Source of the DNA: Microcebus murinus
Lineage: Eukaryota > Chordata > Mammalia > Primates > Cheirogaleidae
NCBI RefSeq assembly: GCF_040939455.1
Contig: NC_134109.1
Location: 53,720,001 to 53,784,000 of the forward strand
Direction: 5' to 3'
Length of the DNA: 64,000 bases
Under the pieces are notes generated by a model. That model did no database searches. It had not been told where the DNA came from and worked only from the letters and a program-made list of their open reading frames with translations. Below are positions 38,832-50,529 of the stretch, piece after piece (within the stretch, counting starts at the first letter, position 1; every line of letters starts with the position of its first letter). The translations under genes and the position numbers were made by a program.

Positions 38832-39272
38832 ATATGATGCCATTTATATAAGGAATCTAAAATAGTCAAACTCATAAAAGAGAGTAAAATGATGGTCACA
38901 ACGTGGTAGAGGTAGGAAAAAACATGGAATTATTTGTCAAAGTGTACAATTTCAGTTATGCAATAATAATAAATCCTAGGGATCTATTGTGCAGTAAGTA
39001 TAGTACCTATAGTTAACACTACTGTATTGTGTATTTTAAATATTCTAACAGTGTAATCTTTTTAAGTATTCTTATCACGGAATAAATAAATAGTAAAAAT
39101 AATAATATAAAGAGGATTGGGGAAATTTTTTGGAGGTGATAAAAATGTTTCTGGCATAGATTATGGTGATAGTTTTATGGGTGTATACTTATATCCTAAC
39201 TCATCAAGTTGTATAAAATTAATGTGTACAGTATTCTCTATATCAATCATACCTCAATAACATGGTTTTAAA
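38832..39272 (+). mobile_element. sense old L1 (L1M-type) 3' UTR
   Basis: Follows old L1 3' UTR order: ATATGATGCCATTTATATAAGG, CCTATAGTTAACACTACTGTATTG, GATTATGGTGATAGTTTTATGG and CAATCATACCTCAATAA at the end. Confidence 0.85.
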
Positions 39273-41180
39273 AACTACTGTCAAATACATATATTAAGCA
39301 TATACTTCCAGTTTTACTAGTTATAAAATATCCATTGTATGTATGTATAACAGAGTTATGATAAAATTATCCTTACTTTATTTTCTTCTTAGGTATAATA
39401 ATATTATCTAATAAAATACAATATGTTGGTCTGTTTCTATTTAATGTCTTTTCTACTTATTCCTAAATTTTATATATTTATTTTTTGGTTTATAAAATTG
39501 CCTTAGTTTTCTAAACTCTTCTCCTCTGCCAGGATGAAGACCCTCTTCTATGTAACTTTGAAATTACTTCTACCAGAGGCTAAGCTTACTTTCTCACTCC
39601 ATTGATGCAGGGCATGGACATGTGTTTTACTTTGGACGCTAGAACATCATCAGAAGTGGCTGTGTGGATTCCAAGTCTAGGCCTTGAGGTATTACACATA
39701 TCCACTTGTCCCTTGGGGACCTTCTGAATTCCATCATGGAAAGAACGTGTCCTCATTCTAAGAAAGTGAGAGCACATGAAAATTACATGGATACAATTCC
39801 CTAGCTTAAAGTCAAGTAGATCCCAATCTAGTCAAGGTTATCTTAACCAGAGTTGAAAAACCAATAAATTAGGAAAACAAATATCTGTTGTCATAGGCCC
39901 ATGGAAGATTTAAGGTTGTGAGTTAAACAGTGTTATTGTGGTACTAGTTGACAGGGACAAAATTAATACCTAGAATTGAGGTGTAGCTGGACAAATAATA
40001 AAAAAAAAGTAACCTAAAATACATAGCTGTAACTTCAGAAAAAATAAGCAACAGTAAGAAAATTAGTCATAGCATTTGGAAAAATGTATCTTATATGGAA
40101 ATTGTTATAAGAGGCTGGGATATATTATGCTCTCTATTATGTAGTGTCAAATATTGGTAAAACTGTCACTTGTGATAACCTGTAAGGCAGAAAATACAGC
40201 AAATTAACTTGTCAAGTGGGGTGAGGCGTTTTGTGGCAGAATGTTAAACATATGATTTGACTGTTGCTAGCTGTATCTGACAAAGAGCTACAAGAAACAG
40301 ATGAGGTAGGTAAAAGAAATTAGCCAGTTTGCAAATGAAATTTTTAAGAAATAAAGTGTACTAAGAAACTGCATTGGAAACTTAATCTGTTTCTCACCAG
40401 ATCACTGCTCTGACAGCCTTGAGGTAGGGGGAATCTAGGACTCTGTCATGAAAAGATGCTTTCAGGATAAAAGGGTATAAACCTCTTTGTTAATAACTCT
40501 GAGAAAATTCAGGTGGTGTTTTGAAAAACATTTTAGCAAAATAAACAATTTCTAGAAAAATAAAGGCATGGCCACACACAATCATTATGTGCCTCAAATA
40601 CCCACAAATAAATCTAGAGAGAAGGGAATCTTGGCAAAAATTGTGCATGTGGCTTTGATTCATGGTGTTAATTAGAATGTCATATTTCAAAACAATAAAT
40701 ACTAAACCATTTAATATTTTTACTACTTGAATTTTAAAAAAATAATAATATGACTGTTTGAGATGTAAAGAGACCTCTAGCACTGCATCTTTTTACAGGA
40801 AGGCAGCAGGCAGACAGAAATTTTCTCAGCTGTTAAACAAGGCATTTTCTCCTGCAAGCCAAGGAAAATGGTGGAAAAGGAAGAGTAGATGAAAGAAAAA
40901 ATCTATGAAATAATGGTGAATTGGGGAGCCACTCACAGAGGGCAAAATTGGGTCCATTCCTTACCTACAGATTAGGGAACCAGGAAATATTTTCCCAGCA
41001 AAAATTATTAATAAGAATTGCTACTGACCAATGACTCCTACATGTCTCCTTTATTTCCTCCTTAAATTAGAATGTTTATTACAATTTTCCTTGCCCTGTT
41101 ATTAAATTGTCTTTTAGGTGTGTATGGGACATTAAAGTTGCCTTTCTGTTTTCTAAGTCTCTGTCTTGAGAAACCTCATC
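39273..41180. other. unassigned DNA; 39530-39790 may be an old LTR or DNA repeat
   Basis: No gene recognised. The less AT-rich block 39530-39790 (GGATGAAGACCCTC, CCATTGATGCAGGGCATGG) looks like decayed repeat sequence rather than unique DNA, but I cannot name it. The block 40780-41060 is similar in character. Confidence 0.4.
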
Positions 41181-41182
41181 AA

Positions 41183-41712
41183 CATTCTATAAAAAAGACA
41201 TCTACACTAGAACAAAGGACACTCTATAAAAAAAGACATCTGCACTTGCATGTTTATAGCAGCACAGTTCATGTTTGCAAAAATGTGGAAACAACCCAAA
41301 CGTCCATCAATACATGGGTGGATTAATAAAATGTGGTGTATGTATACCATGGAGTTCTACTCAGCCACAAAAAAACAACAGTGATCTAGCACCTCTTGTA
41401 TTATCCTAGATAGAGCTGGAGTCCATTCTACTAATTGAAGTATCACAAGAATGGAAAAACAAGCACCATATGTACTCGCCATCAAAGTGGTATTAACTGA
41501 TCAACACTTATGTGCACATACAGAAATAACACTCATCAGGTGTATGGTAGATGGGAGGGGGGAGAAGAGGATGTGTATATTCACACCTAATGAGTGCAGT
41601 GTGCACCAACTGGGGGATGGACATGCTTGAAGCTCTGACTCAGGTGAGACAAAGGTACTTCATGCAATCTAAACATCTGTACCCATTTAATATGCTGAAA
41701 TTAAAAAAACTG
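41183..41712 (+). mobile_element. 5'-truncated strepsirrhine L1 3' end with small tandem duplication
   Basis: Contains the end of ORF2 (CCATCAATACATGGGTGGATT, GGAGTTCTACTCAGCCACAA) and the 3' UTR to CTGTACCCATTTAATATGCTG plus A-tail. At its 5' edge, a segment of about 38 bp with TCTATAAAAAAGACATCT occurs twice (41187 and 41223). The 84-codon frame at 41072-41326 is a shadow across the junction. Confidence 0.93.
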
Positions 41713-42379
41713 ATGTAGGTCACAGCATTCTGAACTTGAAGCATTATACAATGATTTGATGAGAACTTTGGCAGTTTTGGAATGGGTTTGAGTGTATTTT
41801 GAGTGTGGTAGGGATGGGGACAATTATAACCAAGATGGTGATTGTGATAGATGGCATTTCTTTTCCAATTATTTGTCTTCCCTAAATCCAAGGCCTTGAT
41901 CTGAGTGTAAATGACTGATTGTAATATTTTAGCCTAGGCTTTAATAAGCATTCTGGATCTCTGCTTGATCATCTAGTAACTTTCTTCCATGGGAAAACTG
42001 TCCTCTGGGTGAACAATGCTCCATTATTCTGGGCTCCAGAATGAAAACATGTTACAGAATTGTTCTATCCAACCCTCAGACTATATTGTCCTTTTTCTCA
42101 ACTAAGCCACAAATAACTAAGAAAAAGTGAATTATTATTATGAAATGCTACTGAGTTTGGATGTGGTTTGTAATCTAGCATTACTGTAGATTTTTACTTG
42201 AATGCTGGAAATTATGTACAAGAAACAGTAAAACCTCGGGATGATATAACTTTCTTTCAGAGTGCCTGCCAATCCACTAGTAGGCTATAAAAGTGGAAGT
42301 AGACCACCTTAATCTAATGGGAATGAGACTACCTGATGTTCAGGCAATGAACTGCCTGATGATGGCTTTTATTCTTTGG
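41713..42379. other. unassigned DNA
   Basis: No gene or named repeat recognised. Confidence 0.4.
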
Positions 42380-43050
42380 GCTCCATGTGTCTTTGATTCA
42401 CTCTCACTCCTCCAGAGGAACAAACCTAGAGCTTGTAATGCATCATAGAACCACATCAATTTTCTGAGTCCCTAAAGTCAAATTTGTTTCCCCCACAGTA
42501 ACATCATACTGTAGAAAATTCTGGTTTTCAGTGTCTGTTAGCTTGGCTTCTTACACCCATATCTTATGTGGCTTATGAATTCAGTAAATGATTTAAGGAA
42601 AAATTGAGTTTCATGCTCATTTATCAGCACCTTCCTTCTCTTTGGGATTGTAGATGCTCAAGTCCTGGCAGCACCATCAGCCACAAATGCCAATTTTTTG
42701 TCTCACTAATCACATGAGATCGTTGCAAGCTCTCTTTCCCTTAGCAGCAGCCCTCTTGCCCAGCTCCAAGAATTAGCAGATTCTTGCCTCAAGAAATGCC
42801 ACAAAGATGAAAGTAACAGCTCAGAATATTAGCTTACCACTCAGAAGTTTGCTTCTTTCTAGGATCTCTGCCTGTGAAGTCCTGCCTAACTTGGCAGGTC
42901 TTTGGTGCTTTCAGCAGATATCTTTGGTCTTTCATCCAGTTTTTCTAGTTGTCCTCAGTAAGAGCACTGGGCTGGTGCAAGACAAGCTATCAAAGGCACA
43001 GCTGATATCCCAAAGTATTACCCATTGGTTTTTATGAGTTTATTATTAAT
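42380..43050 (-). mobile_element. probable antisense ancient L1 fragment
   Basis: Segments such as TTTCAGTGTCTGTTAGCTTGG, TTTCATCCAGTTTTTCTAGTTG and GGGCTGGTGCAAGACAAGCT recall an antisense region of ancient L1s. Divergence is high. The 76-codon frame at 42807-43037 has no other support. Confidence 0.45.
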
Positions 43051-44605
43051 TTATACTTTTCTCAAAGTTGTCATAAGGAAATTGTACCTTTAATTTGAAA
43101 CATACTAAGTAATCATTTATTCTCATATCCAATTAATGATTTGGAAAATATTGCTTATATTACAGTTAATGTTTTAGTAAACTTGGTTATGCCACACTTA
43201 ATTGTTTAAGAGTAGTTACAAAGTTCGTTTATTACTCTTTGGCTTCTATTTCCAAAAGCTGGCTTATCACTTTCACATAACCAAAGTATGCAATATAAAC
43301 TGAGTTCCAATATTGCCCTATGGTAGGTGTTCTCACTCATTTTAAAACATATTTGCACCCATGTATATTTGTCAACTCAGAATATATCATAATATTAAAT
43401 ATAAAAAAATGAGTATAATGAAGTCCACTAATTTATAAAAAGCTAAATTCTGATTTCTTATATACTGTTAAGAGTTTAGAAATATTGGCAAGTTATTATC
43501 TTCATTTTTCATAAAAAGTGGAAATGTGTCAATAGTGTTATATAGCAGTAGAGATAGCTTGTCTTCCTATTATCCTTCTGTATAAGAAAAAAATGATACA
43601 GCAGATAATAATTTACATTTCCCCCTCAGAACAACACAATATGGAATGAATATCCTATAAAGAATATTGATGTATGTATTCACTGGATGTAGCTCTACAT
43701 ACTGTCATATAACAAGCAGGAGTTTGTGCACTGCATTCTTAAACATTATGTGCATAATAGGATTTTATTACAGAACTCTGTACACATAACACAAAGTATT
43801 ATACTATTATAATGGTCAATTTAAATTTAATTTAATGAGAAACTGTTTTTCCCATGTAACTTCATTTTCAAATCTAATTCAGTTTATCTTGAATAGGATG
43901 CATGCAGAAACTGTTTTTTTTAAATGATGAAATAATTTTTTTCTTGTTATTCAGCATGTTTGCTTTTCAATTGTTATTCAAAAGACCTAAGAATACATAT
44001 TTAGAATACCAGCTTCAGATATCACTTGTTTATCTAATACTATGTTTTACTCACAAACTATTATAGAAAAATGTGATTAGAGACTAACATATATTTAGCT
44101 AAAATTGAAAGTGTAAGGGGAAATCATACAGGATGGCTGAAATGTCATCCTAGTTATCTCTGGTTACTTAAATTGACAATGGCCTTCCTTTTCTCTTATA
44201 ATTTATCTTATCTTCTCCCAGAGAAACCTTAGATAAGGGAATTTAATCCTTGGTTCAAAGTATGCTTTTGTGACCTATCTCCCCTCCTGTTGAAATCTAG
44301 GATAAAGAAAGCAAGCTTTTGGAGTTTTACTATTGACCACTGGCCCTTTTTATCACCTTGGAAGAAGCAGAAGAGTGAAGTGGTAAGTTCATAAAAACAG
44401 AAGCCAGAAGATTTTGGTAAAAATGCTAGCATGGGCATAAAATTTAATGGTATCATTCAATTGTCTCATATAGAAATTGGATATATTTATATCTACTTTT
44501 CCAAATTATTATAAAGATTAAATATGATAATATATTTCAAGAATATGTGCTCAATATTGTTAGGAATATAGTGTTACTTCCCTCTCCCGATTCCAGAATC
44601 TCTTT
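43051..44605. other. unassigned AT-rich DNA
   Basis: No gene or named repeat recognised. Confidence 0.45.
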
Positions 44606-44609
44606 ACTT

Positions 44610-44785
44610 TTCTGTTGTGTTCTAGACTCAGAGCTGCCACTTACTAGTTTTATGGCATAAGGCAAGTTTTTAAAACTCTATGAGCTCTTTATAATTTTTT
44701 ATCTATAAAAAGAGGAACAAAAATATTGGCCTTGCCTGCCTTGAGTGACTACTTGAGTGGAACTTTACTACTAAGTTCCTTTCCA
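44610..44785 (+). mobile_element. MIR SINE fragment
   Basis: GAGCTGCCACTTACTAGTTTTATGGCATAAGGCAAG followed by a TTTTTATCTATAAAAAGAGG segment matches the MIR core order. Confidence 0.75.
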
Positions 44786-44819
44786 TGTCAAGGTCTTTAA
44801 CTATGCTAAAAATCTCTTT

Positions 44820-45142
44820 TTCTTTTCCCTCTCCTTCTATCTGACTGACTTCTTGTCTTTCAAATCTCACTCTGAAACTCACTTCCTCTAAAGAATAACT
44901 CTGTTCTCTCCCAAAGTTCTCTATTCAACTCAATGAATTGTCATGACTTCCACCCTCACTTCTTGTTCTTTACTTTGTCTTTCATGGCATTTGTTTCAAT
45001 TTCAGCTAAATCCTCATTTGTATCATTATGTGTCCAATGTCTATGCCTTTGAAAGGTTGTAAATCTTGTTCACTACTGTATCTCTAGGCTTGGAACATGT
45101 GATATGCTCAGCACACACGTATTGAATGAATAAAGAAGGAGG
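44820..45142 (+). mobile_element. L2 LINE 3' end
   Basis: The 3' part TTGTAAATCTTGTTCACTACTG, TATCTCTAGGCTTGGAACATG and GTATTGAATGAATAAA follows the L2 3' end (CACTGCTGTATCCCCAGC, then TTGAATGAATGAA). Confidence 0.75.
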
Positions 45143-45144
45143 TA

Positions 45145-45255
45145 TTTACAGATGATAAAACTAAGACCTAGCAGGTTAGGCAGTGCACTCAAGCTCAAAT
45201 AGATGACAAGTGGCAAAGCCAGCCCCTGCATCTAAGTTCACCTGATGCCAAGGAT
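45145..45255 (-). mobile_element. MIR or L2-type antisense fragment
   Basis: TTTACAGATGATAAAACTAAG, CAGTGCACTCAAGCTC and GACAAGTGGCAAAGCCAG match the antisense MIR core. Confidence 0.7.
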
Positions 45256-47605
45256 CCTGCTAAATATCTTTTTTGCTTGTGAGAATAATTAATTTATTTG
45301 AAAAGTTTAGTATAGTTATAATTGAGACAAAAGAGAGAGAGAGAGAACTTTGCACTCTGACAAAAGTGAAGCTGTGACTGCATATCTGCATCAGTTGAAA
45401 ATTTCACTATTTATCAGATAAATAGTAAGTACAGCAACTGTTACATGTAACTTACCTCTCTGCAGAACTATTATGGAAACACTTCAAATCAAGAGTCAGG
45501 TTTGTATATAGAAATCAAATATCTTATTAGTTAGTAAGAGGTGCCCTTTCGTCAAAATTAAGGGAAAAATAATAAGTTAAATATTAATTTCCTCATTTTC
45601 CAAGAAAAATAAGCAAGGTTAAGCATAATGTTGAGGGGGAAAAGCAATTTATACAAATTTATACTCATGAATATATGCTTTATGTAATTTAGTAAGAAAT
45701 AATGTGTAGACATAATATATTAATACAATTTCAGGAGAGCATTTATTTCTATGTTTGCATGATTTTTATTTCCTCCCTTTTTCTAACAATTGCTTGAAAT
45801 TTGTTAACTCACAGAGATGTGTACATGGATTATTTATATTTTGTGTAGTTTGAATATGTCTTAAGTAATAATTAATGATTAGAAATCATGGGGGTAATTA
45901 ACCACATACGATCACTGGACAGATAAAACTATTGAGGATGCTGAATTACAGCTGAAAATATTTCTGTGTCTTTTGTATGTTTGCCATTTCATGCTCAATA
46001 GCCACTGATTTGAAATGTCCTGTATTGTTAAGAGTGGATTAAACCATATATCCTACAGTGTAATAAAATATGGTTAAGGTTAGCTATATAGAATTCTTGC
46101 ATCCTTATAACACAACATACACTTTAGTACTAAGCAAATAGGAAAGAAACAGGAGAATTTTGATGGGCAAAGAATGATGGAGTGGTTTCATTTCTACATT
46201 CCCTATGTGAATTTTTTAGAGTATTTAAAATTATAAAGATTATTTTATTCCTTCAACAATACATTTCTACAAAACTTCTAAGAGAAGATTATAAGAAAAC
46301 AAATAAATCATTCTATAGATTAAAATTGCATAAAAAGACAAAAACAAGTATCTATAAATGACATATTAAATCATACATCATAAAAATATTTTGTTTCTAT
46401 TTTCAGAAGGAAAAAAAAACAATTGTTTTTCCAATTTTTCTGCTTTAAAGTCATAATTTTTCAAAGATGTAATACTCTGGTATCCAGTTACTTATAGAAT
46501 TAATATATAACTCTTCGCTATTTTCAACACACTAAAATATGAAATAAAATGATGTTTATGGAACATCAAGTTCAGGAAAATTTATGTTAAATTTGATATC
46601 ATTCATTTTCTGCAGTGGAATGATTAGATTTTATTTGAAATGACAGTAATTCATTTTGGGGCCTTGGCCTTTTATTAAATATGAAAAAGCATATTTAAAT
46701 TTTAAATAGCAATCATAATTTTAATATCATAGTTATTAAAAATCTACATAACTGAAACCTAAGTATTTTATGATTCAAAATGTGTACTAACATTGAATGC
46801 ATTCAAGTAATTGAAATACATTGATCTGAATTTTATCTCTACTCTTTTTAGAACATGAAATTGTATTTCATAGTGACAGAGCAGGAAGGATATTTTCTTC
46901 ATCATTACTGGTATAGAATGGAGCTTTCACAATGGGGGTGATCATTCAATATACACATTTGTTGGGGAAGTGGTTTTTAAAAGAAATGCCCACAGATTAG
47001 CATACAGAAAATTTGACTAAATGTCTAGCTATATCATAGATTTGTTTATAAACACATCTCATTTCATTTATGAACAAAATTCCTCATTTTGGTTAATTGC
47101 ACTACCATGCATTTTAGCATGCAACCCATGAATGCAGACTTCATCTCTAATTTTATATTTTCCATACTCTACAAAACCAATTGCTCACCAAATCCATCAT
47201 TGCTATTCACTTAGTGTAGACTGTTGTCCTGGTTGTTTTTTGTTTGTTTATTTGTTTTTGCTTGTATTTTAATGTATGTGTCTATGGGGCTGAGGATTTG
47301 TAGTGGGATATGTGGAGGGAATTCTGTATATTTGAACATAGGCTCTACGGTAGGCTAAATAATGATCCCAAAAGATATTCAGTTCCTTATTCCTGGAACT
47401 CATGTTATTTTTAGCTTCTCAGTATCAGCATTTCATATAAAATTGAAACATGTTAAGATACCTTTTAAAAAGTAGTTTCATCTTAAGCATATTCTCAAAT
47501 ACTCTACATTTTCATTAAAGAAGCCTTTCCATGATTCCACAGAAGATGCAACTTTTTAAAAGAAGCTTTTACAAAAATTACCTCTCCCTGACACATTTTC
47601 TAAAA
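45256..47605. other. unassigned AT-rich DNA
   Basis: No gene or repeat recognised. A perfect 16-bp palindrome AAAAACAATTGTTTTT is at 46415-46430. Confidence 0.45.
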
Positions 47606-47609
47606 TAAT

Positions 47610-47770
47610 AATTTTTTTAGGCATCTCATTAATCCTCTTTTTCTGTGATTTAGAAGGTGGTTATTATCCTCATTTTACAGATGGAGGAAGAGGCATAGAG
47701 GTTAACAGACTTGACACAGAACAAGCAGAAACCAAGAAATAGAAATGAAGTCACTGAATATATAGTGAAT
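47610..47770 (-). mobile_element. MIR SINE fragment, antisense
   Basis: GGTTATTATCCTCATTTTACAG, then ATGGAGGAAGAGGCATAGAGG and TTGACACAGAACAAGCAG, follow the antisense MIR core. Confidence 0.75.
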
Positions 47771-48213
47771 ATGATTTTTTTCTTTTATTTCCTTCTACAT
47801 AAGAGTATCATTGATACAGAAATTCCTAAGACCCCTTTTAATTAATTTCATGAAATATATATGACTATGCAGATAATAGACTTGTGCTATGCCCTAATTC
47901 TAAAGGCTTATTCTCTTTATGATTTTATAAGCCTCAAATATGTTTTAAAAATCTAGTTCTAAAGGCTGATGATTTTAATCACCATGTGAATTTGGGGGAC
48001 TCTATGCACACTTTAACATAATAGTGGATATTTCTTTTAATTAAAAAGTAAGATAATTGTTTAATATTAAAACAATGATAATTGTTTGATCTCTGCTCTT
48101 TTTAAACTGGGTTGGAAGGTACTAGTAAATTGGTATTTGTCATGCAATTGAATACATACTCCAAACCCAAATTTGCATGGGTTAGATCTATGTAGTTTAA
48201 TTTGGCTTGTCTT
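47771..48213. other. unassigned DNA
   Basis: Nothing recognised. Confidence 0.4.
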
Positions 48214-48223
48214 AAAAAAAAAA

Positions 48224-48287
<64 letters not shown>

Positions 48288-48288
48288 A
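48214..48288. repeat. (AAAG)n microsatellite
   Basis: An A-tract followed by about sixteen uninterrupted AAAG units. The lysine- and arginine-rich frame on the plus strand and the serine/phenylalanine frame on the minus strand are translations of this repeat, not genes. Confidence 0.97.
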
Positions 48289-49035
48289 GTCACTTATCAG
48301 TGAGACAAGGTTTCAGAATTGTAGGATATTTCATTCCAGAGAAAGGAAGAAAGGAGACAATCACTTATGTTGCTGCAGATATCAGTCAGGAAGGTAAGAA
48401 TGAGAAATCCCTACTTGTAGGGCCAGCATTTTTGATGGGTAGATAGAACATGAGGGTTTGAAGGGTATGAGTGGTGAGATCTCTTCCATCCTTATGTAGA
48501 AGGATCTGGTATTCAATGCCAGAGTTCTAAGTACCTTATTAAAGCACATTCAGTGAATATATGAATGGTAAGAGCAGAGTAGCAAAGCAATTTTTAAAAA
48601 GTTAGGAAATTTAGATAGAGAGTAAATATTGAGACAGTTTATGCATCTGTAATTAATAATAATTTTATACCTCTCCTTTTCTTTATATCTTGTTATGCAT
48701 TATAATTAGTTGCATAATATTTATGCTACCACACTGTATTGAATGTAAAAGGTGATTAATAAATATAAGTGCTCTAGTTTCATTACTAGAACTAAGGTAA
48801 GACTCAGAGGTCTGGTCCCAAGACATAAGTCTTTAGTCTGACTACTAAGGTGGGGATATTTGAAAGCAAATCAGAAGAAATCACTGAGCCTGCAGCCAAG
48901 GCCCTCCTTAATTTCCTCTGAATAGGAGAAACATTAATCCCAGAAATTCAGTTGACATTAAGTCTTTAAGAAGGAGGATCTGTTTTGTCCCCAGTGTTCA
49001 ATAATGGAAAATGGTAGTTAGACAGGGTAATATTT
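48289..49035. other. unassigned DNA
   Basis: No gene or named repeat recognised. Confidence 0.4.
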
Positions 49036-49039
49036 TTTG

Positions 49040-49185
49040 TAGCAGAAAATGTATTGGACTTAGCATAGGAATCTTGGGTTAAAATCTATCATTTGCTTGT
49101 TGTTTTGCCTTACAAAAAAGTTATTTTGTTATAAATATTAGTTTATGTGCAAAATGGGAATTATAATGACTGCACTTTTCATTAA
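49040..49185 (+). mobile_element. probable MIR fragment
   Basis: ATTGGACTTAGCATAGGAATCTTGGGTTAAAATC and the later GTGCAAAATGGGAATTATAATG fit a diverged MIR. Confidence 0.6.
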
Positions 49186-49665
49186 TTTAGACAGGGAGAG
49201 GTTAAAACTTACACACTTGAGCTGTAATTATTGATGAAGAATTGAATTGAAGAAAAAACAAGATGAAACAACTAAATAGGAATTTGTTTCCAACTCAGCT
49301 TCCAAACCAAATATGATTCTTTCCCTTAAGGGGGCTTTAAAATGATACTCTCCTTAATCACACAGAACCCTAATTGAAATAGAGAATGGAATGGAATCGG
49401 TAAAAGGAACAAACATACTCTCATGAGGACAAGAAATATTTATGTTAGAAGGAAAAAAGCCAACTCACAATGTGAATAAGTAAATACTACTATCAGAAAA
49501 TTAAGGTTGTTTATTTTATTATTTATTCATTCATTATCATGTGAAAATCACAGAATCACAGCAAGTGTTTGGAGGACTTCATTTCATCTATGTGCTTTAG
49601 AATTAAACCAACCCAACTTTTATCACATGTGCCAAGGCGATGTGATATAAACTAAAATATTCCAG
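49186..49665. other. unassigned AT-rich DNA
   Basis: Nothing recognised. Confidence 0.4.
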
Positions 49666-49667
49666 AG

Positions 49668-49800
49668 TGTATTAGTCTACTTTGTGCTGCTATAACAGAA
49701 TACCTGAGACTAATTTATTATGAACAGAAATTTATTGGCTCATAGTTCTCGAGACTGGAAAGTCTAATATCAAGGTGCTAGCATCTAAGTGCTTTCTTGC
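49668..49800 (-). mobile_element. MaLR-type LTR fragment, antisense
   Basis: Begins TGTATTAGTCTACTTTGTGC and continues ATACCTGAGACTAATTTAT, AATTTATTGGCTCATAG and AAGGTGCTAGCATC, which is the antisense 3' end of an MST/THE1/MLT1-like LTR. Only the end of the LTR remains. Confidence 0.75.
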
Positions 49801-50190
49801 TATATTGTAATTAAATATTAAATTAATAAACTACTCTTTGGTGCTTAAAAAATAACAATCTTGAAATCATAAGGCCCACAAAACGCCTCTGTTTCAGGTT
49901 CTGGGTTGGGGAATAATGTGATTATAGGGTAGAAGGATTTCTTTTATTATATTTAAACATTGCATTTGTAAATAGCCCAGCCAACCTGTGATCTCAAGGT
50001 TAAAAGTATTGAAGCTTAAAAAGTATTTTTCTATGTACATGGACATCCATACTGTTTATGGAGATGCATCCTCTTCACAAGCTAAATACTAGACTTTCTG
50101 AAGTTTTGTTAAGAAGAATGAGAATGGACTCTAGTTAGAAAGTACTTGAACCTTTGCCCTAGAAATTCCTGTAAACCTGGGTTTTGGGGT

Positions 50191-50335
50191 CACATGTGGC
50201 CTTGTAGATCCTTGAGTGTGGCATTTTGACTGAATCCAAATTTTACAGAAAAAATCGTTTTAATAAAGAGATTTATCCTGTGAAGTTCGGATTCAGTCGA
50301 GGGGCCACACTTGGGGATCTGAAGGCCACATGTGT
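50191..50335. mobile_element. palindromic MITE-like DNA element
   Basis: The arms 50191-50256 and 50270-50335 are imperfect reverse complements. Matching blocks are CACATGTGGCCTT with AAGGCCACATGTG, AGTGTGGC with GCCACACTT, and GACTGAATCC with GGATTCAGTC. A 13-bp loop separates them. This is the form of a small non-autonomous DNA transposon, probably of hAT type. Similarity of flanking AGGTCACAG/GGGGTCACA suggests the termini extend a little outward. Confidence 0.8.
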
Positions 50336-50389
50336 CCTTGAGGTCACAGCTTCCCCAGCCCTCCTTGACAGACAGAAGGAAACAGTCTG

Positions 50390-50525
50390 GGAATATTAAT
50401 AACTATATGGAGTCCTCCATCACCAACACCAACTTGCATTGGATGGTGATTCAAGCAAAGAATGAAACTTTATGTTTAGCTACTAAAATTTTGGTGTGGC
50501 TTATTACAGCAATTAGTCTTCCATG
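50390..50525 (+). mobile_element. probable LTR 3' end fragment
   Basis: The end ATGTTTAGCTACTAAAATTTTGG, TGGCTTATTACAGCAATTAG resembles the common terminus 'ttaagccactaagtttggggtaatttgttacagcagc' of MaLR-type LTRs. The upstream part is not assigned. Confidence 0.5.
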
Positions 50526-50529
50526 GTTA

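Noticed and set aside
48102..48397. Frames rich in serine/phenylalanine or lysine/arginine
   Set aside because: They are translations of the (AAAG)n array on its two strands.
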